Source of the DNA: Biomphalaria glabrata
Taxonomy: Eukaryota; Mollusca; Gastropoda; Planorbidae
Reading direction: 5' to 3'
DNA: 64,000 nucleotides
Assembly: GCF_947242115.1 (NCBI RefSeq)
Contig: NC_074719.1
Location: 31,997,769-32,061,768 of the forward strand
Shown here: positions 55,816-64,000 of the stretch, piece after piece
Layout of the letters: each line of letters opens with the position of its first letter
How positions within the stretch are numbered: the first letter of the stretch is position 1
Position numbers and translations under genes: made by a program
The notes under the pieces: generated by a model
Told to the model about the DNA's origin: nothing
What the model saw: only the letters and a program-made list of their open reading frames with translations
Database searches by the model: none

Positions 55816-57490
55816 TTCAGCTAGAGCTCAGTGTCATTTCTTACTGGCCTCATCTGGGCCCCTAACTGAACCCAGACTCAGCCCTAAGGGCACCCGTTTG
55901 GGCCAACATTCATCCCCAAATGGGGCCCATGTGGTTAGCCCTTTCTGGCCTCTCAATGTTTGCCCCATACTGGCCCCATAAGGGATCCATCAGGGCTTCA
56001 TCTGGGCCCCCTAACTGAGCCCAGACTCAGCCCTAAGGGCACCCGTTTGGGCCAACGTTCATCCCCCAAATGGGGCCCATGTGTTTAGCCCTTTCTGGCC
56101 CCTCAATGTTTACCCCATACTGGCCCCATGAGGGTTCCATCAGGGCTTCATCTGGGCCCCCTAACTGAGCCCAGACTCAGCCCTAAGGGCACCCGTTTGG
56201 GCCAACGTTCATCCCCCAAATTGGGCCCATGTGGTTAGCCCTTTCTGGCCCCTCAATGTTTACCCCATACTGGCCCCATGAGGGTTCCATCAGGGCTTCA
56301 TCTGGGCCCCCTAACTGAGCCCAGACTCAGCCCTAAGGGCACCCGTTTGGGCCAACGTTCATCCCCCAAATTGGGCCCATGTGTTTAGCCCTTTCTGGCC
56401 CCTCAATGTTTACCCCATACTGGCCCCATGAGGGTTCCATCAGGGCTTCATCTGGGCCCCCAGACTCAGCCCTAAGGGCACCCGTTTGGGCCAACGTTCA
56501 TCCCCCAAATTGGGCCCATGTGGTTAGCCCTTTCTGGCCCCTCAATGTTTACCCCATACTGGCCCCATGAGGGTTCCATCAGGGCTTCATCTGGGCCCCC
56601 TAACTGAGCCCAGACTCAGCCCTAAGGGCACCCGTTTGGGCCAACGTTCATCCCCCAAATGGGGCCCATGTGTTTAGCCCTTTCTGGCCCCTCAATGTTT
56701 ACCCCATACTGGCCCCATGAGGGTTCCATCAGGGCTTCATCTGGGCCCCCTAACTGAGCCCAGACTCAGCCCTAAGGGCACCCGTTTGGGCCAACGTTCA
56801 TCCCCCAAATGGGGCCCATGTGTTTAGCCCTTTCTGGCCCCTCAATGTTTACCCCATACTGGCCCCATGAGGGTTCCATCAGGGCTTCATCTGGGCCCCC
56901 TAACTGAGCCCAGACTCAGCCCTAAGGGCACCCGTTTGGGCCAACATTCATTCCCCAAATGGGGCCCATGTGGTTAGCCCTTTCTGGCCCCTCAATGTTT
57001 GCCTCATACTGGCCCCATGAGGGTTCCATCAAGGGTTCATCTGGGCCCCCTAACTGAGCCCAGACTCAGCCCTAAGGGCACCCGTTTGGGCCAACGTTCA
57101 TCCCCCAAATTGGGCCCATGTGGTTAGCCCTTTCTGGCCCCTCAATGTTTGCCCCATACTGGCCCCATGAGGGTTTTGTCAGGGTTTTATCTGGGCCCCC
57201 TAACTGAGCCCAGACTTGACCCTTAAGGGCCCTTATTGGGCTTTCATTAATTGTCCCCAAAGGGCCAAGTATCTCTTACCCTGTTGGGGCCCACACGTCC
57301 TTCCCCTTACTGGCCCCACAAGGGTTTAACACTGGGATTTTCTGGGCCCCCTGACTGAGCCCAGACTCAGCCCTAAGGGCACCCGTTTGGGCCAACGTTC
57401 ATCCCCCACTTGGGGCCCATATGGTTAGCATGGGCTTGCCCAGTTGGGGCCCTTACTGGGCCCAAAATCTTTGCTATCAGGGATGGTAAT
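55816..57490 (-). repeat. GGGCCC-rich ~150-bp satellite, array 2 (inverted relative to array 1)
   Basis: About eleven units of the array 1 repeat on the opposite strand; period 149-150 (GGCCAAC at 55901, 56050, 56200, 56350), with one unit shortened to 139. Its outer end (57490 backward) is ATCCCTGATAGCAAAGATTT TGGGCCC, homologous to the start of array 1 at 43065. That end lies only ~35 bp from the hAT terminus at 57524. Units are more uniform than in array 1, suggesting more recent homogenisation. Confidence 0.9.
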
Positions 57491-57532
57491 GCCCGGGCCG
57501 ATTTTGATACCCAGTCCGCCCCTGCCTTCGCG

Positions 57533-57552
57533 CCATGGATGCTACGCCACTG
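57533..57552. mobile_element. Right terminus of the older CAGTGGCGTAGC-type hAT element
   Basis: CCATGGATGCTACGCCACTG. It abuts a LINE on the minus strand (57553 on). It is the continuation of 40300-40375. Confidence 0.5.
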
Positions 57553-57635
57553 AATAAACCCTAATGTTTTGCTTGATTTTTTAATAATTTCATCAATATA
57601 GGAATTCCATGACAACTTTTCATTTTAAGCCTACT
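57553..57635 (-). mobile_element. CR1/L2-like LINE fragment
   Basis: Minus strand reads NEKLSWNSYIDEIIKKSSKT LGFI, homologous to NEKLPWNPHINETIKKSNKALGFIKR at 37325-37405. It is cut at 57553 by the older hAT-type element. Confidence 0.7.
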
Positions 57636-57724
57636 TAGCTATAGATCTAGTAGGATATTTTGAGTTTTAAGTCAGTGTATATAGTGGTTTAGGCTACCAT
57701 GAAAAAAGATAGGCCTACATACAC

Positions 57725-57980
57725 ATTTAATTTTTCTCATTTCATACGCTAGAGCAAATTCTTACAAGTGCTCCTTTTTTCCTAGTGCCATTAGAGAATG
57801 GAATAGGTTGCCTGAATCAGCCAGGAAAAAAAAGACTTAGCAGAGTTTAAGACGGTCATTGATTAACATATATATGTAATTTAAGTGATTATAATAGACT
57901 GACACTTGAAATGCGTATAGGACGTAATTATCTTGTTTTTTAAAGTAACGTCTATGTGATGTGAGATTAGATTAAATAAA
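57725..57980 (+). mobile_element. CR1/L2-like LINE 3' end
   Basis: TAGTGCCATTAGAGAATGGA ATAGGTTGCCTGAATCAGCC then GAAATGCGTATAGGACGTAA TTATCTTGTTTTTTAAAGTAACGTCTATG. Fourth copy of this tail in the window. Confidence 0.7.
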
Positions 57981-58309
57981 TGAAGAAGTTTTTATTTTAT
58001 TTTTATTTATTTTGCTTTTATTTACTCTTAATTATATGCCTATATAATAACTGGCAATTTTCTCGGGTGGAAATAAGATATATAGGCCCTATACTCCATT
58101 AACCATTTTGGTTCCCATTTCTGTTATAAACAATTCAAAAATGTTTAAGATTATATTAATATCGGACAGTGCCCACGCAAATACTTTTTAAATGTTGTTT
58201 TTTTTACATTCTATCTAATTCTTATGACAATTTTTTTTTTTTTTAGATCTATAATAGATCTAGATTTAGATATAATTGGTTCTTTCATTTGTCTTGTCTG
58301 TAATTTTAT

Positions 58310-58520
58310 ACTTGACATGTCAGGTCAGTCTACGAACGACTACTCTCGCGTCGCACAAATTGACCAATAACGGTATAGACCACTGAAAAGAGGTAAACAA
58401 AGCGAGTTACGTGTCGACGAACAGGTCATCTGTTATTGCTTGAAAGAATTGAGAGCAGAGCACGACAACACCAAAGAAGTAATATTGTAATGATCACGAC
58501 TTAAAAGAGTAATCACTAAG
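58310..58520 (+). promoter_or_regulatory. Likely QSOX promoter and 5' UTR
   Basis: Less AT-rich than its surroundings. A CCAAT box lies at 58363-58367 (TTGACCAATAACGG) and an ACGTG core at 58408 (GTTACGTGTCGACG). CCAAT plus ACGTG is the make-up of ER-stress elements, which would suit an ER oxidase, but the spacing is not the canonical nine bases. No TATA box at a convincing place. Confidence 0.35.
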
Positions 58521-61500
58521 ATGTACCAAACAGTTATGATTTGTTTATTGTTCATTTACGCATCTTTGTTATCACCGGCATACGGCCTAGTTGATGGACT
58601 TTATTCTAGCGAAGAGGATGTTGTGGTACTAAACAACGACACATTTCCCAGTACAATCCTGACTACTAAACCTGACAACAAAGTGTGGGCTGTGCAGTTT
58701 TATAACAGCTGGTGCGGTCACTGTAAACATTTTGCACCAACTTGGAAAGCAATGGCAACTGAATTCAAAGGTAAGACTTGTTGTAGCTCTAATTAGTATT
58801 TTTACTAGGTATCTAGATCTAGTAACTAGAATCTAGCTAGATCTATGGATTCTATCATCTAGTACTAGTAGATTGTATTTAATTTTTATAGACTCATCAG
58901 ATTCAGTCTATAAGTATTACTATTGTGTCTATAGGTATAGATTACTATAGATCTATACCAATCTATAGTCTATATTAATAATAATATTATTATAATATAA
59001 TATATATATATATATATAGTTAATATAGTAGATCTAACTCTAGTCTAGACTATAGACACTCTCTCTTGTCAGTAGCTACTCTAGATTCTAGTTTAGTCTA
59101 GATCTAGATATCTATATAGATAGTAGACTCTAGTCACTCTAGTAGTAAGTAGTAGATAAATGGACATGATATAAATTATAATGCAGTGGACTCTGCAGAA
59201 ACAGAAAGATCGATAATGAAATCAACCTGCGTATCGCCAAGGCCAGTGAATCCTATGCAGACTGTCTAAAAATGGCTGGAAGAGACGAGGTATCATCACA
59301 AATACAAAGCTAGGGATCTATGGAGCTGTCATCCTCCCTACATTGCTCTATGCCTCAGAAACGTGGACAGTGTACAGAAAACTTGCAAAGAAACTGAACC
59401 ACTTCCACATCACATGTCTAAGAAAAATACTGAATGCCAAATAGCAAGACAAAATACCAGGTACTGAAGTCCTTCGAAGAGCAGGTCTGCAAAGCATCCA
59501 CACAATCCTGATGCAGTCCGAGCTGCGACGGGCAGGACACGTCTGCATCCCTAAACGACTCTTGTATGGCCAACTAAGCGAAGGAAAGCGCTTGCAAGGT
59601 GGTCAAAGAAAGCACTTCAGGGACACTCTCAAAGCTTCTCTGTAGGCCTCTGAGTCCATCCATTAGTTGGGGAAAAGTAAAGGCGGTTGGTCGTCGTGTG
59701 GCCACATGACACCCTCGTTAACCATGGGCCACAGAAACAGATGACCTTTACATCATCTGCCCTATAGACCACAAGTTCTGAAAGGGGAACTTTACTTTAC
59801 TTTTAACACATTTTAGTGAATTGATGGAATCACTGTAAACTCGCTACAAGACATTTAAAAAAAAAAAATTTAGAAGAATAAAATTCATCACTTTACTTAC
59901 TTTCTATGCATAAAAGCTTCCACCCTGCTTCTCAAAAGCTTGGCATGTCATTTAATTAAATAGTTTTCAACATAAAGACGACAGATATAGCCATTTGATC
60001 CATTCCAAACAAACCTTCATTGTAATAATTAAGAAATATGCAAATATCAACTGAAAAAAATTATGTATCCTAATAATGAATTATTTTTTAAATATCTTTA
60101 TAGATTTGAATGACATCATTGGATTTGCAGCTATAGATTGTTCACAGAAAAGTAATTTACAAATATGTAGGCAATTTGACATTTCAATGTACCCAACTTT
60201 AAAGGTAATTTTGTTACTGCTGCTGATCATGGAATTAGCACTTTTTTGTGTGTGTTTTTTGATATTTTATATCTAGTTAAGTAAACAAGCTGTTTTCCTA
60301 TTATTTTTATGTCCCTCTAAAAATGTTTCATCATTCCAGATCTTCCCTCCTATCTACAATTCAACTCGATCCAACAGTTGCGTAGAGCTGCATTCTCAAT
60401 CTCCATCTCTTATCATGAAAAAAATATTCCAGGTTTTAGCCGACTTTCCAACACAGTCTTGGCCAAATATTAAACCACTTCAGTAAGTACTTTGTTTTGA
60501 AGTTGCTGTACAGATGGTCACATATTTCATCCTTTCAAAAATGCACTTTAAAATAATGAAGGAACAAGAACATTGGTTTTTATTACAAGATTCTCTTCTT
60601 AAATGAATAAATGTTTCATCTATTATTTTTTTTCTACACAGAAAAATTGAAGATATTTGGCTGGAAAAAAAAGATGCTCATAAACATATTTTACTTATAT
60701 TTGAAAATGAAGATTCTAATTTAGGCCCTGAGGTAAGCATTTTGAATCTAAATATTAAATAAATAACTTTATTCATCAAGACTCATATTTAAAATGTGAA
60801 ATGATAACTGTTCTTCTGCACTTGCTATCAAAATATTTGTTTTGTTTTGTTTTGGTGTAATATTACTAATAACTCACTTATTACAACTATTTATATATTT
60901 ATATATATTATTATTATTATATATACAGTGAGTAAATGTTTTCTTTGACGTTATTGATGTACAATACATGTGTTTCTTTAGCCAGAGATATAGGAAGCTA
61001 TTATATGGTTAACATTATAATCATATACATACTGTCCCCAACTGATATTAAATACCCAAATCCAAATTCCATCTCCATTATGGCCATTGTTAAGCATCTG
61101 TAAACAGGTTCTCAACCACTTTGACCAACTAGTTCTATTAAAGAGAGCAGTGTGCCCAGGAGTAGTTAACAAATTAATTCTAAGAACTAGTAAAAAATAA
61201 TCTCCACTGCTCAAAATGTATTATGTGTTTTTTTTCTAAAGGTGCCCATAAAATTTCTGATATGGCACACATTATAATGCCTTGTGGCAACACACCCTTT
61301 TTGACCAATGAAAACAAGTAGTCATTTTTTTTTTTACCTTTCTCCTTGCAGGTGATGTTAGATGTGCGAAAGTTCCAGAATGTTTTACTGAGACGGATGC
61401 TACAAAATGATGTGTCCAAGTTTGGCATCAGTAAATTCCCCAGCTTGTATCAAGTGAACAAGGACTCCACTTACACATTTCTGGCTGTGTAAGTAAAGAA

Positions 61501-63450
61501 ACAGTTGCGAGAGAGACAAGGAGAGAAAAGTGTTGCATTAGAAGAGAGCAAATTATGGCAGTATGTAAACAAGATTCCCTTGTATACCTCCAATGAGTTA
61601 TGTCTCCACACTCTCCCTATCCTAAGAAGGATAATATTGTTTCCTAAATATAAACCATTTATCAGTACACAATAAGTTTCTAAAAAAAATGTTCAGGCAT
61701 TTCAACACAAAACATTGAGTTGTCTGTCTAAAATTGTATTAATGTCCATTGAATGTTATCCAGATTAGACATTTTGGAATATCTTTCATTACAATTATTG
61801 TTTCATGCTTAAAGTAGTCATCTAAAGCATCCTTGCATTAAAATAAATAGACTATTCTAAATATTAGCAGAGATGCTCATATTTTTTAAACATTGCTGGT
61901 GTAGTTATTATTTTTTACTATTTATTTGACAATGTCAAATTAAAAATACATCTAACATTACAGTTATTATTTTTTACTATTGAAATTAAAAGTTCATTTC
62001 CTTTTCTTATTTTTCATCATGCAATGATTTCTACTATTAATGTTATACTTCTTGTGTTTTTCCTTTGTGTGCCTGTCAGTAATATATACAATAATGTTCT
62101 AAGCACATAATGATTTATTTAATCTCCAAAAGGGGTGACTCTAATTCAGAAGATACCACCGACAGCAGGAGGTTTTTTGTAAAAGTTATACACAGCCTTA
62201 CTGGTGATCTTATGAATGTGCCCACCGTTGATGTAAAAAAAGATTCACACATTCTAAATGGAGGTATTACTAATGAGCAAAAAGTTCAGCACAAATTAAA
62301 CAGGTGAGAGAAGGCAATTAAAAGTAGGATCATTTGACAAACTAGTTCTATTCAATTGTAATTGTATCTACCTTTAACTTGGATTTATACATTAACTGAA
62401 ATAAAAAGGTGCAGTGCTCTTAAATTTTTAAAAACTAACTGAAACACATTTTTTAAATATTAATTAATTCAACAAAATTAATAAGCTAATAAATTAAATA
62501 AATTATGGCTTTTATATAGCGCTACTTTCATGCTTATAGCATGCTCAGAGCGCTTTGGTCTAATCTCATTTGTGGACCAGTGGGTGGAGGGGGTATCTGG
62601 GAGAAGGTTTTTCCATGCTGCCTTTAGGTGCTCAGTAAACACCAACTCTGCTCAAGACAGTGACGAACCTCGAGCCCCCATCATAAGTAGCCAAGCCAAG
62701 TTCAAGCGTACTTGAAGCGTACCGCTTGACCACGCTTCCCACATCACAATGGTTGGACTGAAAACACATTTTAAAAAGTTCACTGGATTATTAGATGATT
62801 ATGCCTAAATATATTTTATTTATTTATTTTTTTAATTAACTTTAATTTCTGGTACAATTTGTATAATGTAGCTACATTTGTTTTGATGCCCTTTGATGCA
62901 TCTATTATTTTGTATCTTTATATATATATTATACATATGTTATACATATGAAGAGACAATCATGATTTGTGATTAGCCCATGGCGCCAAACGATTAGTAC
63001 TATTATTTTATATTCTGTATCTTTTAATAATAATTCATTTAATTAATCCTTTAGCTTAAACCTTAATCATATTTAAGTTATTTCTCAGTTTATGAATATT
63101 TATTTTAAGATAAAAAAAAAGGGAAATAATAGAGATGTGGAAAGGCTGAAGATATAGTACTACATATTGCATTTGCAATACTAAAGTCAGTTTTATTGTG
63201 ATCATCGCTTACAATACTAAAGTCACAGTTTTATTAGGATTATGTGTTGATGTACTAAATTCAAAGTTTTGTCGTGTGTTGCATTACTTAAGTCAATTTT
63301 GTTATGGTTATTTGTTTCAGTACTAAGGTTACAATGCAAGATTTGGAATCAGCTCTACATTATAGTTTAAGACAGGAAGTAGCCATAATGAAAACTATAG
63401 AAGGGGAAAGGTTGACTGCACTTAGAGAATACATTCACATCTTAGTAAAG
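58521..63450 (+). CDS. QSOX1: Quiescin sulfhydryl oxidase (QSOX), N-terminal part; gene continues past the window
   Basis: Exons 58521-58770, 60104-60204, 60340-60482, 60642-60732, 61352-61488, 62133-62303 and 63321-63450 join in phase (all GT-AG) into 341 residues. QSOX is a flavoprotein that oxidises cysteine pairs to disulfides with O2 in the secretory pathway. Visible: signal peptide, residues 1-22 (MICLLFIYASLLSPAYG); thioredoxin domain with WCGHC (C65, C68) and cis-Pro region SMYPTLKIFPP; a second, redox-inactive thioredoxin-like domain (ILLIFENEDSN ... FGISKFPSLYQV); then the helical linker MQDLESALHYSLRQEVA, strongly QSOX-like. The FAD-binding Erv/ALR domain with its CxxC is expected beyond 64000. 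The start is supported by an in-frame TGA 11 codons upstream. The QSOX1 symbol follows the vertebrate name; invertebrates often have one or two paralogues. Introns hold LINE and SINE copies. Confidence 0.93.
58800..59160. repeat. TAGATCTA / CTAGA-rich low-complexity patch in QSOX intron 1
   Basis: AGATCTA, CTAGT and ATAGATC words recur without a fixed period, plus (TA)n at 59000. Like 18481-19420. Confidence 0.6.
59185..59640 (+). mobile_element. LINE fragment (RT C-terminal region) in QSOX intron 1
   Basis: Pieces across frames: NEINLRIAKASESYADCLKM, then TWTVYRKLAKKLNHFHITCL, RKILNAK, RRAGLQSIHTILMQSELRRA, KRLLYGQLSEGKR. Same family as 41035-41320. Stops and shifts make it dead. Confidence 0.75.
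59646..59806 (+). mobile_element. SINE family 1 copy adjoining the LINE
   Basis: GGCCTCTGAGTCCATCC, GGTCGTCGTGTGGCCACATGACACCCTCGTTAACC, CAGATGACCTTTACATCATC TGCCCTATAGACCACAAG, GGGGAACTTTACTTTAC. The tRNA-like head is lacking, so it is 5'-truncated. Confidence 0.75.
60740..61340. other. QSOX intron 4
   Basis: AT-rich; (TAT)n at 60895-60925. The minus-strand frames 60978-61214 and 61180-61428 cross the intron and exon 5 and are not genes. Confidence 0.5.
61489..62132. other. QSOX intron 5
   Basis: AT-rich, nothing recognised. A direct repeat CAGTTATTATTTTTTACTATT-like word occurs at 61905-61980. Confidence 0.5.
62504..62745 (-). mobile_element. SINE family 2 in QSOX intron 6
   Basis: Minus strand: GTGGGAAGCGTGGTCAAGCGG (A box), GGGGGCTCGAGGTTCGTCAC (B box), GAGTTGGTGTTTACTGAGCA, GGCAGCATGGAAAAACCTTC, TGGTCCACAAATGAGATTAG, and the same end as 14738-14979 (AGCGCTCTGAGCATGCTATA AGCATGAAAGTAGCGCTATATAAAAGCC). 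Confidence 0.85.
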
Positions 63451-63599
63451 GTTAGTATTAAAGAAAGCAGTAGTGGCTGGCTGATATTTATTTACATAGT
63501 CTCTGTTGTATCTGAAGCTGCTTGTTAATTTCTCAGTCTGAATAAAACTGTCTTAAAGCTGTGAGCCATGTGCCATACTAGCAATACACACCGGCTATA

Positions 63600-64000
63600 C
63601 CCATTGATTTGTTTTCAGGCTTTATATTGTTTCTGATTACAGACCAACAGAGCTCAAGGAAATAGTGAACTGTTTTCTACATACCAATTACCCTAGCAAT
63701 CAGTGGATCAGAGTTTACACGGATGGCTCATCCCATAAAGCCACCACAAATGGAGGAGCTGGAATACTTATCGAATGGCCAGATGGAGGAAAACTAGAAA
63801 AATCCATTGCAACTGGAGAGCTCTCTGACAGTCACAGAGCAGAAAGGGAAGCACTAGCACTAGCTGCTACCATGCTAGCAAATCATCCAAGTTCCCCTCA
63901 CAGTCAGATTGTCTTTCTAACAGACGCGAAAACAACCCTCCAAAGCTTGCAAAACTCTGATTCCCCTTATATTAAAAACCTCAGAACAGCACTTACAAAG
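63600..64000 (+). mobile_element. I-group-like LINE, RNase H domain, runs off the window
   Basis: Open frame to the window edge: SDYRPTELKEIVNCFLHTNY, NQWIRVYTDGSSHKATTNGG (first catalytic Asp in YTDGS), AGILIEWPDGGKLEKS, SDSHRAEREALALAATMLAN (Glu in HRAE), then QIVFLTDAKTTLQSLQNSDS (Asp in LTDA). All three acidic residues visible so far are kept. Same family as 1060-1950. Most likely within the QSOX intron after exon 7, same strand. Confidence 0.75.

Larger units (their letters stand above)
40376..57524. mobile_element. 17.1-kb block bounded by hAT-type TIRs and a perfect 8-bp target duplication
   Basis: Left end CAGGGGCGGACTGGCTATATG; right end in reverse CAGGGGCGGACTGGGTATCA: a 14-bp perfect TIR, then partial similarity (GGGCAAATGCCCGG and GGCCCGGGCATTACC). 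Flanks 40368-40375 and 57525-57532 are both CCTTCGCG. Removing the block rejoins an older repeat (ATTGAACCCCTTCGCGCCAT GGATGCTACGCC). No transposase frame was found inside. Contents: LINE fragments, two inverted satellite arrays, a short LTR element, two hAT-like elements and a TIR MITE, and a possible lncRNA. It is either a normal-sized hAT copy swollen by later insertions or a large non-autonomous element. Confidence 0.7.

Noticed and set aside
55799-57260. Several Pro/Gly/Trp-rich frames (also 43180-43462)
   Set aside because: They lie in the GGGCCC satellite arrays, which are open by composition.
35014-57552. A 22-kb CAGTGGCGTAGC element from 35014 to 57552
   Set aside because: The termini look alike, but the flanking 8-mers (ATTCTTCG-like and AATAAACC) do not match.

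Overview
This is eukaryotic, intron-rich, AT-rich DNA crowded with transposon remains. The proteins are animal-like. The repeats (a SINE tail ending in GGGGAACTTTACTTT, and patches made of TAGATCTA words) recall freshwater pulmonate snails such as planorbids; that taxonomic call is inference from memory, not a database match.

Three host protein-coding genes can be supported. (1) A phytanoyl-CoA-dioxygenase-family (PhyH) Fe(II)/2-oxoglutarate enzyme lies on the minus strand at 8733-19698 in nine proposed coding exons (the first tentative), with one GC-AG intron. (2) A heparan sulfate 3-O-sulfotransferase-like gene lies on the plus strand at 26644-32126; three coding exons give a complete 390-residue protein. 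(3) The 5' part of a quiescin sulfhydryl oxidase (QSOX) gene lies on the plus strand from 58521; seven exons are visible, and the gene runs off the window before its Erv/ALR domain. The first and last are thiol/oxygen redox enzymes and the second is a Golgi sulfotransferase. They are neighbours without evidence of a shared pathway.

Most of the rest is layered mobile DNA. 0.3-7.2 kb: hAT-like MITE, I-group LINE 3' part, G-rich repeat elements, LINE fragments. 8.7-19.7 kb: the PhyH gene with SINEs, a LINE and a MITE in its introns. 20.5-25.7 kb: three unrelated minisatellites within 1.2 kb, nested hAT elements, and an LTR remnant. 26.6-32.6 kb: the sulfotransferase gene with an L2-like LINE and a hAT-like element in its introns and a 31-bp minisatellite just after the stop. 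33-40 kb: repeats and a LINE split by a TIR element. 40.4-57.5 kb: a 17-kb block bounded by hAT-type terminal inverted repeats and a perfect 8-bp target duplication. It contains two inverted arrays of a ~150-bp GGGCCC-rich satellite, a short LTR element with apparently identical LTRs, several MITEs and a chain of splice-site-bounded segments without an open frame (possible lncRNA). 58.5-64 kb: QSOX with LINE and SINE insertions; the window ends inside an RNase H-bearing LINE.

The most unusual structure is the 17-kb hAT-bounded block with its paired inverted satellite arrays. All exon joins were made by eye from splice consensus, reading phase and remembered family sequence; none was tested against RNA or a database.
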